Below, piece by piece: positions 43,165 through 51,379 of a stretch of 64,000 nucleotides of DNA (its first letter is position 1; the number at the start of each line of letters is the position of its first letter). The DNA lies in contig JACJZN010000008.1 of NCBI GenBank assembly GCA_020635565.1, positions 62,001 through 126,000 on the forward strand, written 5' to 3'. This DNA is from Flavobacteriales bacterium. Its GTDB lineage: Bacteria; Bacteroidota; Bacteroidia; Flavobacteriales_D; Parvicellaceae. The notes below the pieces were generated by a model, which ran no database searches, had not been told where the DNA came from, and saw only the letters and a program-made list of their open reading frames with translations. Position numbers and translations under genes: made by a program.

Positions 43165-44062
43165 TAATTATCACATACCAGTTCTTTTACATGATGCTGT
43201 AGAAATACTTGTGCAGAATAGTGCAGGGGTGTATGTGGATGTGACATTTGGTGGTGGGGGACATTCTCGTGAAATCTTGGGTAGATTGGGTCAGGATGGA
43301 AAGTTGGTGGCGTTTGATCAAGATCAGGATGCGAAGAATAATTTGATCAATGATACTCGTTTCGAGTTTGTGCCGCAGAATTTCTCATTCGTTAAAAACA
43401 ATCTCAGAATGCTGGGGCTTTATCCTGTTGATGGTTTGTTGGCGGATCTTGGGGTTTCGTCTCATCAGTTTGATACTGCTGAACGTGGTTTTTCATTTCG
43501 TTTTGATGCTGATTTGGATATGAGGATGGATCGCCAGGCGGCTTTGAGTGCAAAGCGGGTGTTGAATGAGTATGAGGAGGCGGATCTCGCTAGGGTATTC
43601 TGGTTGTATGGTGAGCTCAGTAACTCAAGGAAGCTGGCTAGAGTTATCGTTCAAGCAAGGTCTCAATCAAAGATAAAAACTGTAGGTCAGTTTAGGGAGG
43701 TGATCAAAGGTTTGGTTCCGGAAGTAAAGCAAAAGAAGTTTTTGGCTCAAGTGTTCCAGGCGCTGAGAATTGAGGTAAATGATGAGATGGAGGTGTTGAG
43801 GTTGTTGCTGGAGCAGCTTGCGGATGTGATCAAGGCAGGGGGAAGAGTGGTGTTCATTACTTATCATTCATTGGAAGATAGGATGGTGAAGAATTTTATT
43901 AAGTCAGGTAATGTGGAAGGGAAGTTGGAAAAGGATTTTTATGGAAATGTGTTAAGGCCATTTAAGGAGGTGAATCGAAAGCCGATTCTTCCGGATAATG
44001 ATGAGATTGAAAGAAACCCACGTTCGCGTAGTGCTAAAATGCGAGTGGCGGAACGAATATGA
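43154..44062 (+). CDS. rsmH: 16S rRNA (cytosine(1402)-N4)-methyltransferase
   Basis: SAM-dependent enzyme for N4-methylation of C1402, the same base methylated by RsmI encoded at 3238. ATG at 43154 (MTNDNYHIPVLL) is preferred to GTG at 43148 because the conserved YHIPVLL start follows closely. Motifs: DVTFGGGGHSREIL (SAM binding), LADLGVSSHQFD, RMDRQ, and FITYHSLEDRMVKNF. Overlaps mraZ by 11 nt; stop overlaps the next start (ATGA). Confidence 0.96.
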   Translation: MTNDNYHIPVLLHDAVEILVQNSAGVYVDVTFGGGGHSREILGRLGQDGKLVAFDQDQDAKNNLINDTRFEFVPQNFSFVKNNLRMLGLYPVDGLLADLGVSSHQFDTAERGFSFRFDADLDMRMDRQAALSAKRVLNEYEEADLARVFWLYGELSNSRKLARVIVQARSQSKIKTVGQFREVIKGLVPEVKQKKFLAQVFQALRIEVNDEMEVLRLLLEQLADVIKAGGRVVFITYHSLEDRMVKNFIKSGNVEGKLEKDFYGNVLRPFKEVNRKPILPDNDEIERNPRSRSAKMRVAERI

Positions 44063-44415
44063 GTGAAGAGAAAAAAAATATCAAAAGTGTGGCTCAGAAA
44101 CTTAATCCAAAAGGGTTGGTTTCGGGCGAGTTTCTTCAGAATGGAAACGTTCTGAAAAACCTTCCTTTTCTGGCTTATGTGTCGCTTTTGATGATAGTGT
44201 ACATCGCTTATGGGTATTATGCGGACAATACAATCAGGGAGTTAAGTGCGCAAGAGAAGAGGTCGGATAAGTTGTATTCTGAATTGCAGTCGCTAATGGA
44301 GGTGTATAATCAAAAGAGTCTTCAGAGTGCGGTTGCAGCGAAATTAGAGAATAAAAAGATATATGAGGCAAAGGATCCGCCTAGAGTGATCTGGTTGGAG
44401 AACAAGGAAGAATGA
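44059..44415 (+). CDS. ftsL: FtsL-like cell division protein
   Basis: 118 residues with a cytoplasmic N-terminus of ~35 residues, one transmembrane helix (~37-55) and a short extracytoplasmic coiled coil. Sequence is poorly conserved, as always for FtsL, so the call rests on topology, size and position between rsmH and ftsI. Start overlaps rsmH (ATGA), and its stop overlaps ftsI in the same way. Confidence 0.85.
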   Translation: MSEEKKNIKSVAQKLNPKGLVSGEFLQNGNVLKNLPFLAYVSLLMIVYIAYGYYADNTIRELSAQEKRSDKLYSELQSLMEVYNQKSLQSAVAAKLENKKIYEAKDPPRVIWLENKEE

Positions 44416-46517
44416 AAGATAAAAGTCAGGTCATAAGAGTGTATATCGTGTACATTGGAGTGCTGCTATTTGCAGTGGCTGTTTTTTCGCGCATTCTTTA
44501 TTTGCAGTTGTGGAGTGATGTGGAATTGAGACAGGAAGTGGAGCAATCAACTATTCGTCTCAAGCAAATTGATGCCCCAAGAGGGAATATATTTGCTGAT
44601 AATGATCAAAAGACGGCTCTAGCACTGTCTGTTCCTAGGTATGACATTCACATGGATCTGGTTACGGTAGATAGTGTGTTGTTTGAGCAAAATGTGGTAG
44701 CGCTTTCTGATAGTCTGGCAAGTTTATTTGGAGGTGTTCCGATGGAGTGGGAGCAAGGGTTGAGAACAGCTCGTCAGAAGAAGAATATGTACTATTCTAT
44801 TAAAAAGAATTGTACGCATATTCAATTACAACAGTTAGAACAGTTCCCTATTCTTGAACTAGGTCAATTTCGTGGGGGGTATATTAAGATTCCAAAGACG
44901 ATAAGGGTTACGCCTTTTAATCAATTGGCAAGCAGGACTATAGGTTATTATAAGCCGGCAACTGAAAATTCGAAAGCTTACGCTGTGGGGTTGGAAGGTG
45001 CTTATAATGATTTTCTTGAGGGAGAAGATGGGGAGTTGTTAATGGAACGAATTGCTGGTTTTGATGACGATGCATGGAAGCCGATTAACAGTGAGTTAAA
45101 CCATGAGCCGATTCCGGGAAAGGATGTTTATACTACAATAGATGTGAATATTCAGGACGTTGCTCACAGTGCTCTTATGAAGCAGATGGTAGAGCAAAAT
45201 GCTCAGAATGGTTGTGCGGTTTTAATGGAGGTAGAAACCGGATATATTAAGGCGATTGCGAACCTGACGAAGGATACGGCCAAAGGAGGTTTTAAAGAGT
45301 CGTTCAATCATGCGGTTGGAATGTCTTCGGAGCCTGGTTCTACTTCTAAGCTTGCGTCTCTTATGGTTGCTTTGGACGATGGTGTAATCAAAATTACGGA
45401 TAGCGTTGATATGCCTGGAAAATATTGTTTTTATGGAGTTTGTTTGCATGATTCCAAGCACGAGGGTTATGGTAAGAATACGATTCAATATGCTTTTGAG
45501 GTTTCGTCAAATGTTATTTCTAAAATCATAAATGATAATTACTCAACTCAGCCTCAACTTTTTATTGATGGCTTGAAAGCTATTGGTATTCACAAGAAGT
45601 TAGGTTTGGATATTGCGGGTGAGGGGAGTCCTGTGATCAAAGATGCTTCGGATGAGTCTTTTTCTGGGATAACTCTTCCTTGGATGGCAATTGGTTATGA
45701 GTTGCAGCAGACTCCCTTGCAAACACTTGCGTTGTATAATGCTGTAGCTAATAATGGTGTTATGGTGAAGCCTCAGTTCGTGAAGGAGATCCGTCATGGA
45801 AATGAGGTGGTAAAGGAGTATCCTCCTGTTGTTTTGAATCCTCAGGTTTGTAAGGTGTCGACATTGATGGATCTGAAGCAATTGTTGAAAGGAGTCGTTG
45901 ATCGAGGAACAGCGAAAAACATTAAGGCTAGAGGGTTTGATATTGCTGGTAAAACGGGGACAGCCAAGATTGCAGAAAAAGGAGGTTATTCAGACAAGTA
46001 TCAGGCGTCTTTTGTGGGGTATTTTCCTGCTGATAATCCAAAGTATTCATGTATAGTAGTAATTCAAGGGCCGACAAAACAGATCTATGGTTCTTCTGTT
46101 TCTGGAACTGTATTTAAAGAAATTGCCGATAAGGTTTATGCTAGTGGAGTAGAGAATGAACGTGTTGATACTGAAGAGCAGTTGGCAGCAAATACCTACC
46201 CGTATTCAAAGAATGGAGATAGGAATGAATTGAAAAGAGTACTTCTTGAGATGGGGGTTCCTGTAAAGGATAATAGCGGTAATGCGAATTATGTTGCAAC
46301 TATAACCGGAGATAAGAATGTGCAAATGAATGCAAAGATGTTTGAGGATAACCTTGTGCCTTCTGTAATAGGTATGGGGTTGGTCGATGCGCTTTTTGTG
46401 TTAGAGTCAAGGGGGTTAAGTGTGAAAGTGAATGGAAGTGGAGTGGTTAAAGATCAGTCTATTAATCCGGGTACAAAGCTTATCAAAGGACAGTTAATTG
46501 AATTGGATTTAATTTAA
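44412..46517 (+). CDS. ftsI: Division-specific transpeptidase, penicillin-binding protein with PASTA domain
   Basis: Septal D,D-transpeptidase (PBP3/SpoVD type). 701 residues: short cytoplasmic tail, one transmembrane helix (~10-28), PBP dimer domain, then transpeptidase with SxxK at 310-313 (STSK), SxN at 365-367 (SSN) and KTG at 514-516, and a C-terminal PASTA domain (from NLVPSVIGMGLVDALF). All catalytic motifs are intact. It cross-links peptidoglycan at the septum, working with FtsW encoded downstream. Confidence 0.95.
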   Translation: MKDKSQVIRVYIVYIGVLLFAVAVFSRILYLQLWSDVELRQEVEQSTIRLKQIDAPRGNIFADNDQKTALALSVPRYDIHMDLVTVDSVLFEQNVVALSDSLASLFGGVPMEWEQGLRTARQKKNMYYSIKKNCTHIQLQQLEQFPILELGQFRGGYIKIPKTIRVTPFNQLASRTIGYYKPATENSKAYAVGLEGAYNDFLEGEDGELLMERIAGFDDDAWKPINSELNHEPIPGKDVYTTIDVNIQDVAHSALMKQMVEQNAQNGCAVLMEVETGYIKAIANLTKDTAKGGFKESFNHAVGMSSEPGSTSKLASLMVALDDGVIKITDSVDMPGKYCFYGVCLHDSKHEGYGKNTIQYAFEVSSNVISKIINDNYSTQPQLFIDGLKAIGIHKKLGLDIAGEGSPVIKDASDESFSGITLPWMAIGYELQQTPLQTLALYNAVANNGVMVKPQFVKEIRHGNEVVKEYPPVVLNPQVCKVSTLMDLKQLLKGVVDRGTAKNIKARGFDIAGKTGTAKIAEKGGYSDKYQASFVGYFPADNPKYSCIVVIQGPTKQIYGSSVSGTVFKEIADKVYASGVENERVDTEEQLAANTYPYSKNGDRNELKRVLLEMGVPVKDNSGNANYVATITGDKNVQMNAKMFEDNLVPSVIGMGLVDALFVLESRGLSVKVNGSGVVKDQSINPGTKLIKGQLIELDLI

Positions 46518-46518
46518 A

Positions 46519-47982
46519 ATGAAGTTACTAAAAGATATAATTTACGGAGTAAGAATTGAGGAGATTTTTGGGTCTACGAACATTGCAATTGAGCATGTGG
46601 CTTATGATTCCAGAAAGGTGGCTAAGTTCACTATGTTCGTGGCGTTAAAGGGGACTCAGGTAGATGGTCATCAATTCATAGATAAAGCGATCAAAGATGG
46701 AGCTGTAGCGATCGTTTGTATGGATTTGCCTAAGATATTGGTAGAGGGAGTTACTTATATCCAAGCTGTAAATTCTTCTACAGCTTTAGGTATTATCTCA
46801 GCTAATTTCTATGAGCATCCTTCAGAGAAACTAAAATTAATTGGAGTTACCGGAACGAATGGGAAAACAACTTCAGTTACATTATTATATGATCTATTTA
46901 GACTATTCGGAGAGAAAGTAGGATTGCTTTCTACAGTAGTCAATAAGATTCATAACGAGGAAATAAAATCTACGCATACTACACCAAATGTGTTGGACTT
47001 AAACGAACTCTTGTCAAGAATGGTTGAGAGAGGGTGTAAGTACTGTTTCATGGAAGTGAGCTCGCATGCTGTTCATCAGCATCGGGTTCATGGAGTGAAG
47101 TTCGCAGGAGGTGTGTTCACCAATATTACGAGAGATCACCTGGATTATCACGGAACCTTTGATGCGTACATCGCAGCTAAGAAGGGGTTCTTCGATATGC
47201 TTCCGTCTAATGCTTTTGCGTTGGTAAATGCTGATCAAACCCATGGAGAAACGATGGTACATGATACGCAGGCAAAGGTTTATACCTACAGTGTGAATCA
47301 ACCATCTGATTTCAGAACAAAAGTGATCGAAAATAGCTTTCAGGGATTGCATTTGATCATTGATAATAAGGATGCTTTCTTAAAATTGATAGGTGATTTC
47401 AATGCGTACAACGCAACTGTTGCTTATGCAGTGGCAGTGTTGTTAGGAAAAGATAAGTTGGAAGTACTTGCAGCACTTTCTAACCTTGAGCCACCGGCTG
47501 GAAGATTTCAGCAATATGCTTCTGAGAAAGGAATTACTGCAATTGTAGATTACGCGCACACACCTGATGCCTTGGAAAATGTGTTGAAGACGATCAAGAA
47601 TATCCGTAAAGGAAATGAAATGGTGATCACTGTTGTAGGATGTGGAGGTGATAGAGATAAAGGGAAGCGTCCTCAGATGGCGGAGATCGCAAGCAATTTC
47701 TCTGATCAGGTGATCCTCACTTCTGATAACCCTAGAACAGAAGATCCGGAAACGATTATTAATGAAATGAAAGCGGGGATCCCTGCTGATCATACAAGAA
47801 AAGTATTGTCCATTACCAATAGAAAAGAAGCGATCAACACAGCTTGTGCATTGGCGCACAAAGGAGATATCCTTTTGGTGGCAGGGAAGGGACATGAGAA
47901 TTACCAGATCATTGGAACTGAAGTGTTGCCTTTTGATGACTATCAGACTGTTACAGAAACCTTAAAAAACTTGAATAAATAA
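46519..47982 (+). CDS. murE: UDP-MurNAc-L-Ala-D-Glu: meso-diaminopimelate ligase
   Basis: Cytoplasmic ATP-dependent ligase adding the third residue to the stem peptide. 487 residues; P-loop GTNGKTT (112-118); ligand-specific motif DNPR at 403-406, which marks meso-DAP rather than lysine enzymes. Domain-3 segments DYAHTPDALENVL and GCGGDRDKGKRP are intact. Ends on the first base of the mraY ATG. Confidence 0.96.
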   Translation: MKLLKDIIYGVRIEEIFGSTNIAIEHVAYDSRKVAKFTMFVALKGTQVDGHQFIDKAIKDGAVAIVCMDLPKILVEGVTYIQAVNSSTALGIISANFYEHPSEKLKLIGVTGTNGKTTSVTLLYDLFRLFGEKVGLLSTVVNKIHNEEIKSTHTTPNVLDLNELLSRMVERGCKYCFMEVSSHAVHQHRVHGVKFAGGVFTNITRDHLDYHGTFDAYIAAKKGFFDMLPSNAFALVNADQTHGETMVHDTQAKVYTYSVNQPSDFRTKVIENSFQGLHLIIDNKDAFLKLIGDFNAYNATVAYAVAVLLGKDKLEVLAALSNLEPPAGRFQQYASEKGITAIVDYAHTPDALENVLKTIKNIRKGNEMVITVVGCGGDRDKGKRPQMAEIASNFSDQVILTSDNPRTEDPETIINEMKAGIPADHTRKVLSITNRKEAINTACALAHKGDILLVAGKGHENYQIIGTEVLPFDDYQTVTETLKNLNK

Positions 47983-49433
47983 TGTTGTACCATTTATTTG
48001 AATACCTACAAGAGCAGAACGTCCCTGGTGCGGGATTGTTTCAGTACATCTCGTTCCGTGCGGGTATGGCTATTATCGTTTCTTTATTGATTTCCATGGT
48101 TTTTGGAGGTCGTTTGATTCGCTTGTTGCACAGACTTCAGGTGGGTGAAACGATCCGTGATCTTGGTCTGGAAGGGCAAAATGAGAAAGCTGGTACTCCA
48201 ACTATGGGTGGTTTGATCATTTTGGGATCCATCTTGGTGCCAACCTTGTTGTTTGCTAAACTGGATAACATCTATACCATCACCATGTTGATTGCTACAG
48301 TATGGTTGGGAATGATTGGATTTTTGGATGATTACATCAAAGTATTTAAAAAGAACAAAAAAGGTCTGGCTGGTAAGTTTAAAGTAGTAGGTCAGATTGG
48401 AGTAGGGATCATTGTTGGATCGCTGTTGTACTTCCATGATGATGTGGTGGTAAAGGAGAAGGAGTATATTGATATGGATTCACCTGGGATAATGGAGCAT
48501 CTTTTAGGTAGTGGATATGATTCGAAATTGAGTCAAGAAAATTTGGGAGGAGCTTCTTCGATAGAGGAATTTAAATTGATGTATGGAGATTGGCCGGTAG
48601 AACATTTTGATTCATTTAGTGGGGGTTGGACGATTTATCCACCGCTCTCAGCGCTTGGAGGAAATCAAGAGGATGAAATGATGCAGTTGTTATTGAATAG
48701 AAAAGTCGAAACTCCTGAAGGGTGGATTTACTTGGATGATGAAGGTAAGTTGTATAAGTATGTGGAGAAAAAATCCCACACCACCACCATTCCTTTCATT
48801 AAAAACAATGAGTTTGATTACAGTTGGTTTGGTCTTGGAGATTACACTTGGATCATCTTCATTCCATTGGTGATCATAATTGTTACTGCCGTGTCTAATG
48901 GAGCAAACCTTACGGATGGGTTAGATGGTTTAGCAACAGGAACCAGTGCGATCATAGGTACAACGTTGGCCATTTTTGCCTACCTATCAGGTAACGCCAT
49001 TTTCGCAGATTATTTGAACATCATGTATATCCCGGATGCAGGTGAACTGGTGATCTACATCTCTTCATTCATTGGAGCCACGATCGGATTCTTGTGGTAT
49101 AACTCGTACCCGGCAAAAGTGTTCATGGGAGATACTGGATCTCTTGCATTAGGAGGAATCATCGCAACGTTCGCGATCGCGATTAGGAAAGAACTATTGA
49201 TCCCAGTGATCTGTGGTGTGTTCTTGATAGAGAATGTGTCCGTGATGATTCAGGTGGCCTATTTCAAGTACACCAAGAAGAAAACGGGAGAAGGAAAAAG
49301 GATCTTTTTGATGGCGCCATTGCACCATCATTACCAAAAGAAAGGAATACATGAAGCGAAGATTGTAGCAAGATTCTGGATTGTCGGAATCATATTGGCG
49401 GTGCTATCGATCGTGACATTGAAGTTGAGATAA
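47982..49433 (+). CDS. mraY: Phospho-N-acetylmuramoyl-pentapeptide-transferase with enlarged loop
   Basis: Integral membrane enzyme forming lipid I from undecaprenyl phosphate and UDP-MurNAc-pentapeptide. Catalytic acidic motifs are present: FLDDYIKVFKKNKKGL with D116/D117, NLTDGLDGLA near D312, and MGDTGSLALGG; the HHHYQKKGIHE loop ends the domain. At 483 residues it is much longer than E. coli MraY (360) and than the ~410 residues I recall in flavobacteria. The excess lies between YFHDDVVVKEKEY (~150) and TTIPFIKNNEFDY (267 onward), an extracytoplasmic loop of ~115 residues rich in Gly, Glu, Asp and aromatics. Confidence 0.95.
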   Translation: MLYHLFEYLQEQNVPGAGLFQYISFRAGMAIIVSLLISMVFGGRLIRLLHRLQVGETIRDLGLEGQNEKAGTPTMGGLIILGSILVPTLLFAKLDNIYTITMLIATVWLGMIGFLDDYIKVFKKNKKGLAGKFKVVGQIGVGIIVGSLLYFHDDVVVKEKEYIDMDSPGIMEHLLGSGYDSKLSQENLGGASSIEEFKLMYGDWPVEHFDSFSGGWTIYPPLSALGGNQEDEMMQLLLNRKVETPEGWIYLDDEGKLYKYVEKKSHTTTIPFIKNNEFDYSWFGLGDYTWIIFIPLVIIIVTAVSNGANLTDGLDGLATGTSAIIGTTLAIFAYLSGNAIFADYLNIMYIPDAGELVIYISSFIGATIGFLWYNSYPAKVFMGDTGSLALGGIIATFAIAIRKELLIPVICGVFLIENVSVMIQVAYFKYTKKKTGEGKRIFLMAPLHHHYQKKGIHEAKIVARFWIVGIILAVLSIVTLKLR

Positions 49434-49435
49434 AT

Positions 49436-50779
49436 ATGAAGCGAATAGCAATACTGGGAGCAGGTGAGAGTGGAGTTGGTGCTGCTATTCTGGCGAAGAA
49501 AGAGGGGTACGATGTGTGGGTGTCTGATATGGGGAAACTCAAAGACAAACACAAAGAAGTTCTTTTAAATAATGAAATAAAGTGGGAAGAAGGAGTGCAT
49601 ACGCATGACGAGATCTTCAAAGCTGTAGAAGTGATAAAAAGTCCGGGTATTCCCGATAAGGCGCCTTTGATCGTTGAACTTCACAAGAAAGGAATTCCAG
49701 TGATTTCGGAGATCGAATTTGCTGGAAGATATGTGAAGCCTAACGCAAAGAAGATCTGCATTACGGGAAGTAACGGAAAAACGACTACAACGATGATGAT
49801 GTATCACATCCTTTCCAAAGCAGGACTTAATGTTGCCGTAGGTGGCAATGTTGGAAAAAGCTTTGCAGCCCTCGTAGCAGAAGGTGATTACGACTACTAT
49901 GTTCTAGAACTGAGTAGTTTTCAATTGGACGGCATGTTTGATTTTAAGGCAGACATAGCAATTCTGTTGAACATCACACCTGATCATTTGGATCGATACG
50001 AATATGACTTCCAGAAATATGTGGATAGTAAGTATCGCATCATTCAGAATCAAGGTGAAGGAGATGTTTTCATCTACAACTACGATGACCCCACAATACT
50101 GACGGAAAACAACAAACGACAATTCAAGCAACAGACGTACGCTTTCTCTCACGAGATAGAACTTTCAGAAGGAGCTTGGGTAACAACAAACAAACAAATA
50201 CAAACTAACATTAACAACCAACAAACAAACATGTCTATTCACGAATTAGCACAGCAGGGTAAGCATAATGCTTACAACTCTATGGCCTCGAGTATTGCCA
50301 GTAGAGTATTAGAAATTAGAAAGGAAATCATCAGAGAATCATTGTCTGATTTCCAAAATGTAGAACACAGATTGGAGTTCGTAGCTTCAGTTCATGGGAT
50401 CGATTTTATAAATGATTCCAAAGCTACGAATGTAAACTCTACTTGGTACGCTTTAGAGAGTATGCAGAAACCAACGATTTGGATAGCAGGAGGTGTAGAT
50501 AAAGGAAACGACTATACCATGCTTGAGGCATTAGTTAAGGATAAAGTAGAAGGGATCGTGTGTCTAGGAAAAGACAATTCGAAGTTGCACAAAGCATTTG
50601 GTGGATTGGTGGAGAACATCTGGGATGCTACTACAGCTGAAGAAGCAGTAGGATTAAGCTACAGATTGGCGAAGAAAGGATACAATGTATTGTTGTCTCC
50701 GGCTTGCGCAAGTTTCGATCTTTTCGAGAATTACGAAGAAAGAGGTAATCAGTTCAAAAGAGCGGTTAGATCACTATAA
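49436..50779 (+). CDS. murD: UDP-MurNAc-L-alanine: D-glutamate ligase
   Basis: Adds D-Glu to UDP-MurNAc-L-Ala. 447 residues in three domains: N-terminal UDP-binding (1-~105), central ATPase with GSNGKTT at 111-117, and C-terminal domain with NDSKATN, GGVDKGND and SPACASFDLFENYEERG. The D-Glu-contacting residues known from E. coli (Lys of KAT, Lys of VDK, Ser of CAS) all have counterparts. An Asn/Gln/Thr-rich stretch (~250-265, ACA/CAA codons) joins domains 2 and 3. Directly followed by an orphan copy of domain 3. Confidence 0.95.
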   Translation: MKRIAILGAGESGVGAAILAKKEGYDVWVSDMGKLKDKHKEVLLNNEIKWEEGVHTHDEIFKAVEVIKSPGIPDKAPLIVELHKKGIPVISEIEFAGRYVKPNAKKICITGSNGKTTTTMMMYHILSKAGLNVAVGGNVGKSFAALVAEGDYDYYVLELSSFQLDGMFDFKADIAILLNITPDHLDRYEYDFQKYVDSKYRIIQNQGEGDVFIYNYDDPTILTENNKRQFKQQTYAFSHEIELSEGAWVTTNKQIQTNINNQQTNMSIHELAQQGKHNAYNSMASSIASRVLEIRKEIIRESLSDFQNVEHRLEFVASVHGIDFINDSKATNVNSTWYALESMQKPTIWIAGGVDKGNDYTMLEALVKDKVEGIVCLGKDNSKLHKAFGGLVENIWDATTAEEAVGLSYRLAKKGYNVLLSPACASFDLFENYEERGNQFKRAVRSL

Positions 50780-50780
50780 A

Positions 50781-50863
50781 ACTAGACGCTTGATTGTAGT
50801 CTTTTGACGCTAGACACCTTCTAAGGTTGTTCGTCTAGCGTCCGGCATCAAACATCTAGCGTC
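50781..50863. repeat. Cluster of CTAGCGTC-type repeats in both orientations
   Basis: GACGCTAGAC (50806-50815) is the exact inverse of GTCTAGCGTC (50833-50842), able to form a 10-bp hairpin. Further copies are CTAGACGC at 50782-50789 and TCTAGCGTC at 50855-50863. They fill the 100-bp gap between murD and its domain-3 copy. Confidence 0.75.
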
Positions 50864-50879
50864 CCATTAAAAAAACGTT

Positions 50880-51377
50880 ATGAATAAAATTAAGTCATTA
50901 AAAGAACAGATGCTCGAGGCTCGTAAGAAGAGTATGAGCCTTTTTGCAGACATCGCACACAGATTGGAAACTGTTGCTGAGATCAATGGAGTGGAGTGGA
51001 TCAATGATTCCAAAGCGACTGATCTGGATTCAACCTATTACTCATTGGAACTGATGGATAAACCAGTGATCTGGATCGCTGCTAGTTCAGAAACGGAACT
51101 TCCATACAGCATGCTTGAGAAATTGGTGAAGTATAAAGTGAAGCAAATAATTTGTTTTGGAGCTTATGAAACAAATTTGAAGTATTCATTTGCTAATATG
51201 GTTGATGGGTATGCACATAAGTCTACGCTTGATGAAGCAGTAGCTACTGCTGCGCAATGGGCGGAAAAGGACGATGTGGTATTGTTTTCTCCTGGAACTT
51301 CAAGTTTCTCTTTGTACGAAAATTATAGAGAAAGAGGTGAGCACTATAGAGCTTTAGTAAACGATTTGAATAAATAG
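50880..51377 (+). CDS. Free-standing MurD C-terminal domain (domain 3) homologue
   Basis: 165 residues that align end to end with MurD residues ~300-447 and nothing else. Shared blocks: AHRLETVAEINGVEWINDSKATD, KPVIWIA, MLEKLVKYKV, and LFSPGTSSFSLYENYRERG. The UDP-binding and ATPase domains are absent, and a new basic N-terminal helix (MNKIKSLKEQMLEARKK) is present. The KAT lysine and terminal Ser/Tyr positions are kept, but the GGVDKGND loop, with its D-Glu-contacting lysine, is replaced by ASSETELP. It cannot act as a ligase alone. Uninterrupted frame, normal codon use, placed between murD and ftsW: probably a maintained paralogue with a new role (regulator, scaffold or decoy), or less likely a decaying duplicate. 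Confidence 0.8.
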   Translation: MNKIKSLKEQMLEARKKSMSLFADIAHRLETVAEINGVEWINDSKATDLDSTYYSLELMDKPVIWIAASSETELPYSMLEKLVKYKVKQIICFGAYETNLKYSFANMVDGYAHKSTLDEAVATAAQWAEKDDVVLFSPGTSSFSLYENYRERGEHYRALVNDLNK

Positions 51378-51379
51378 AA

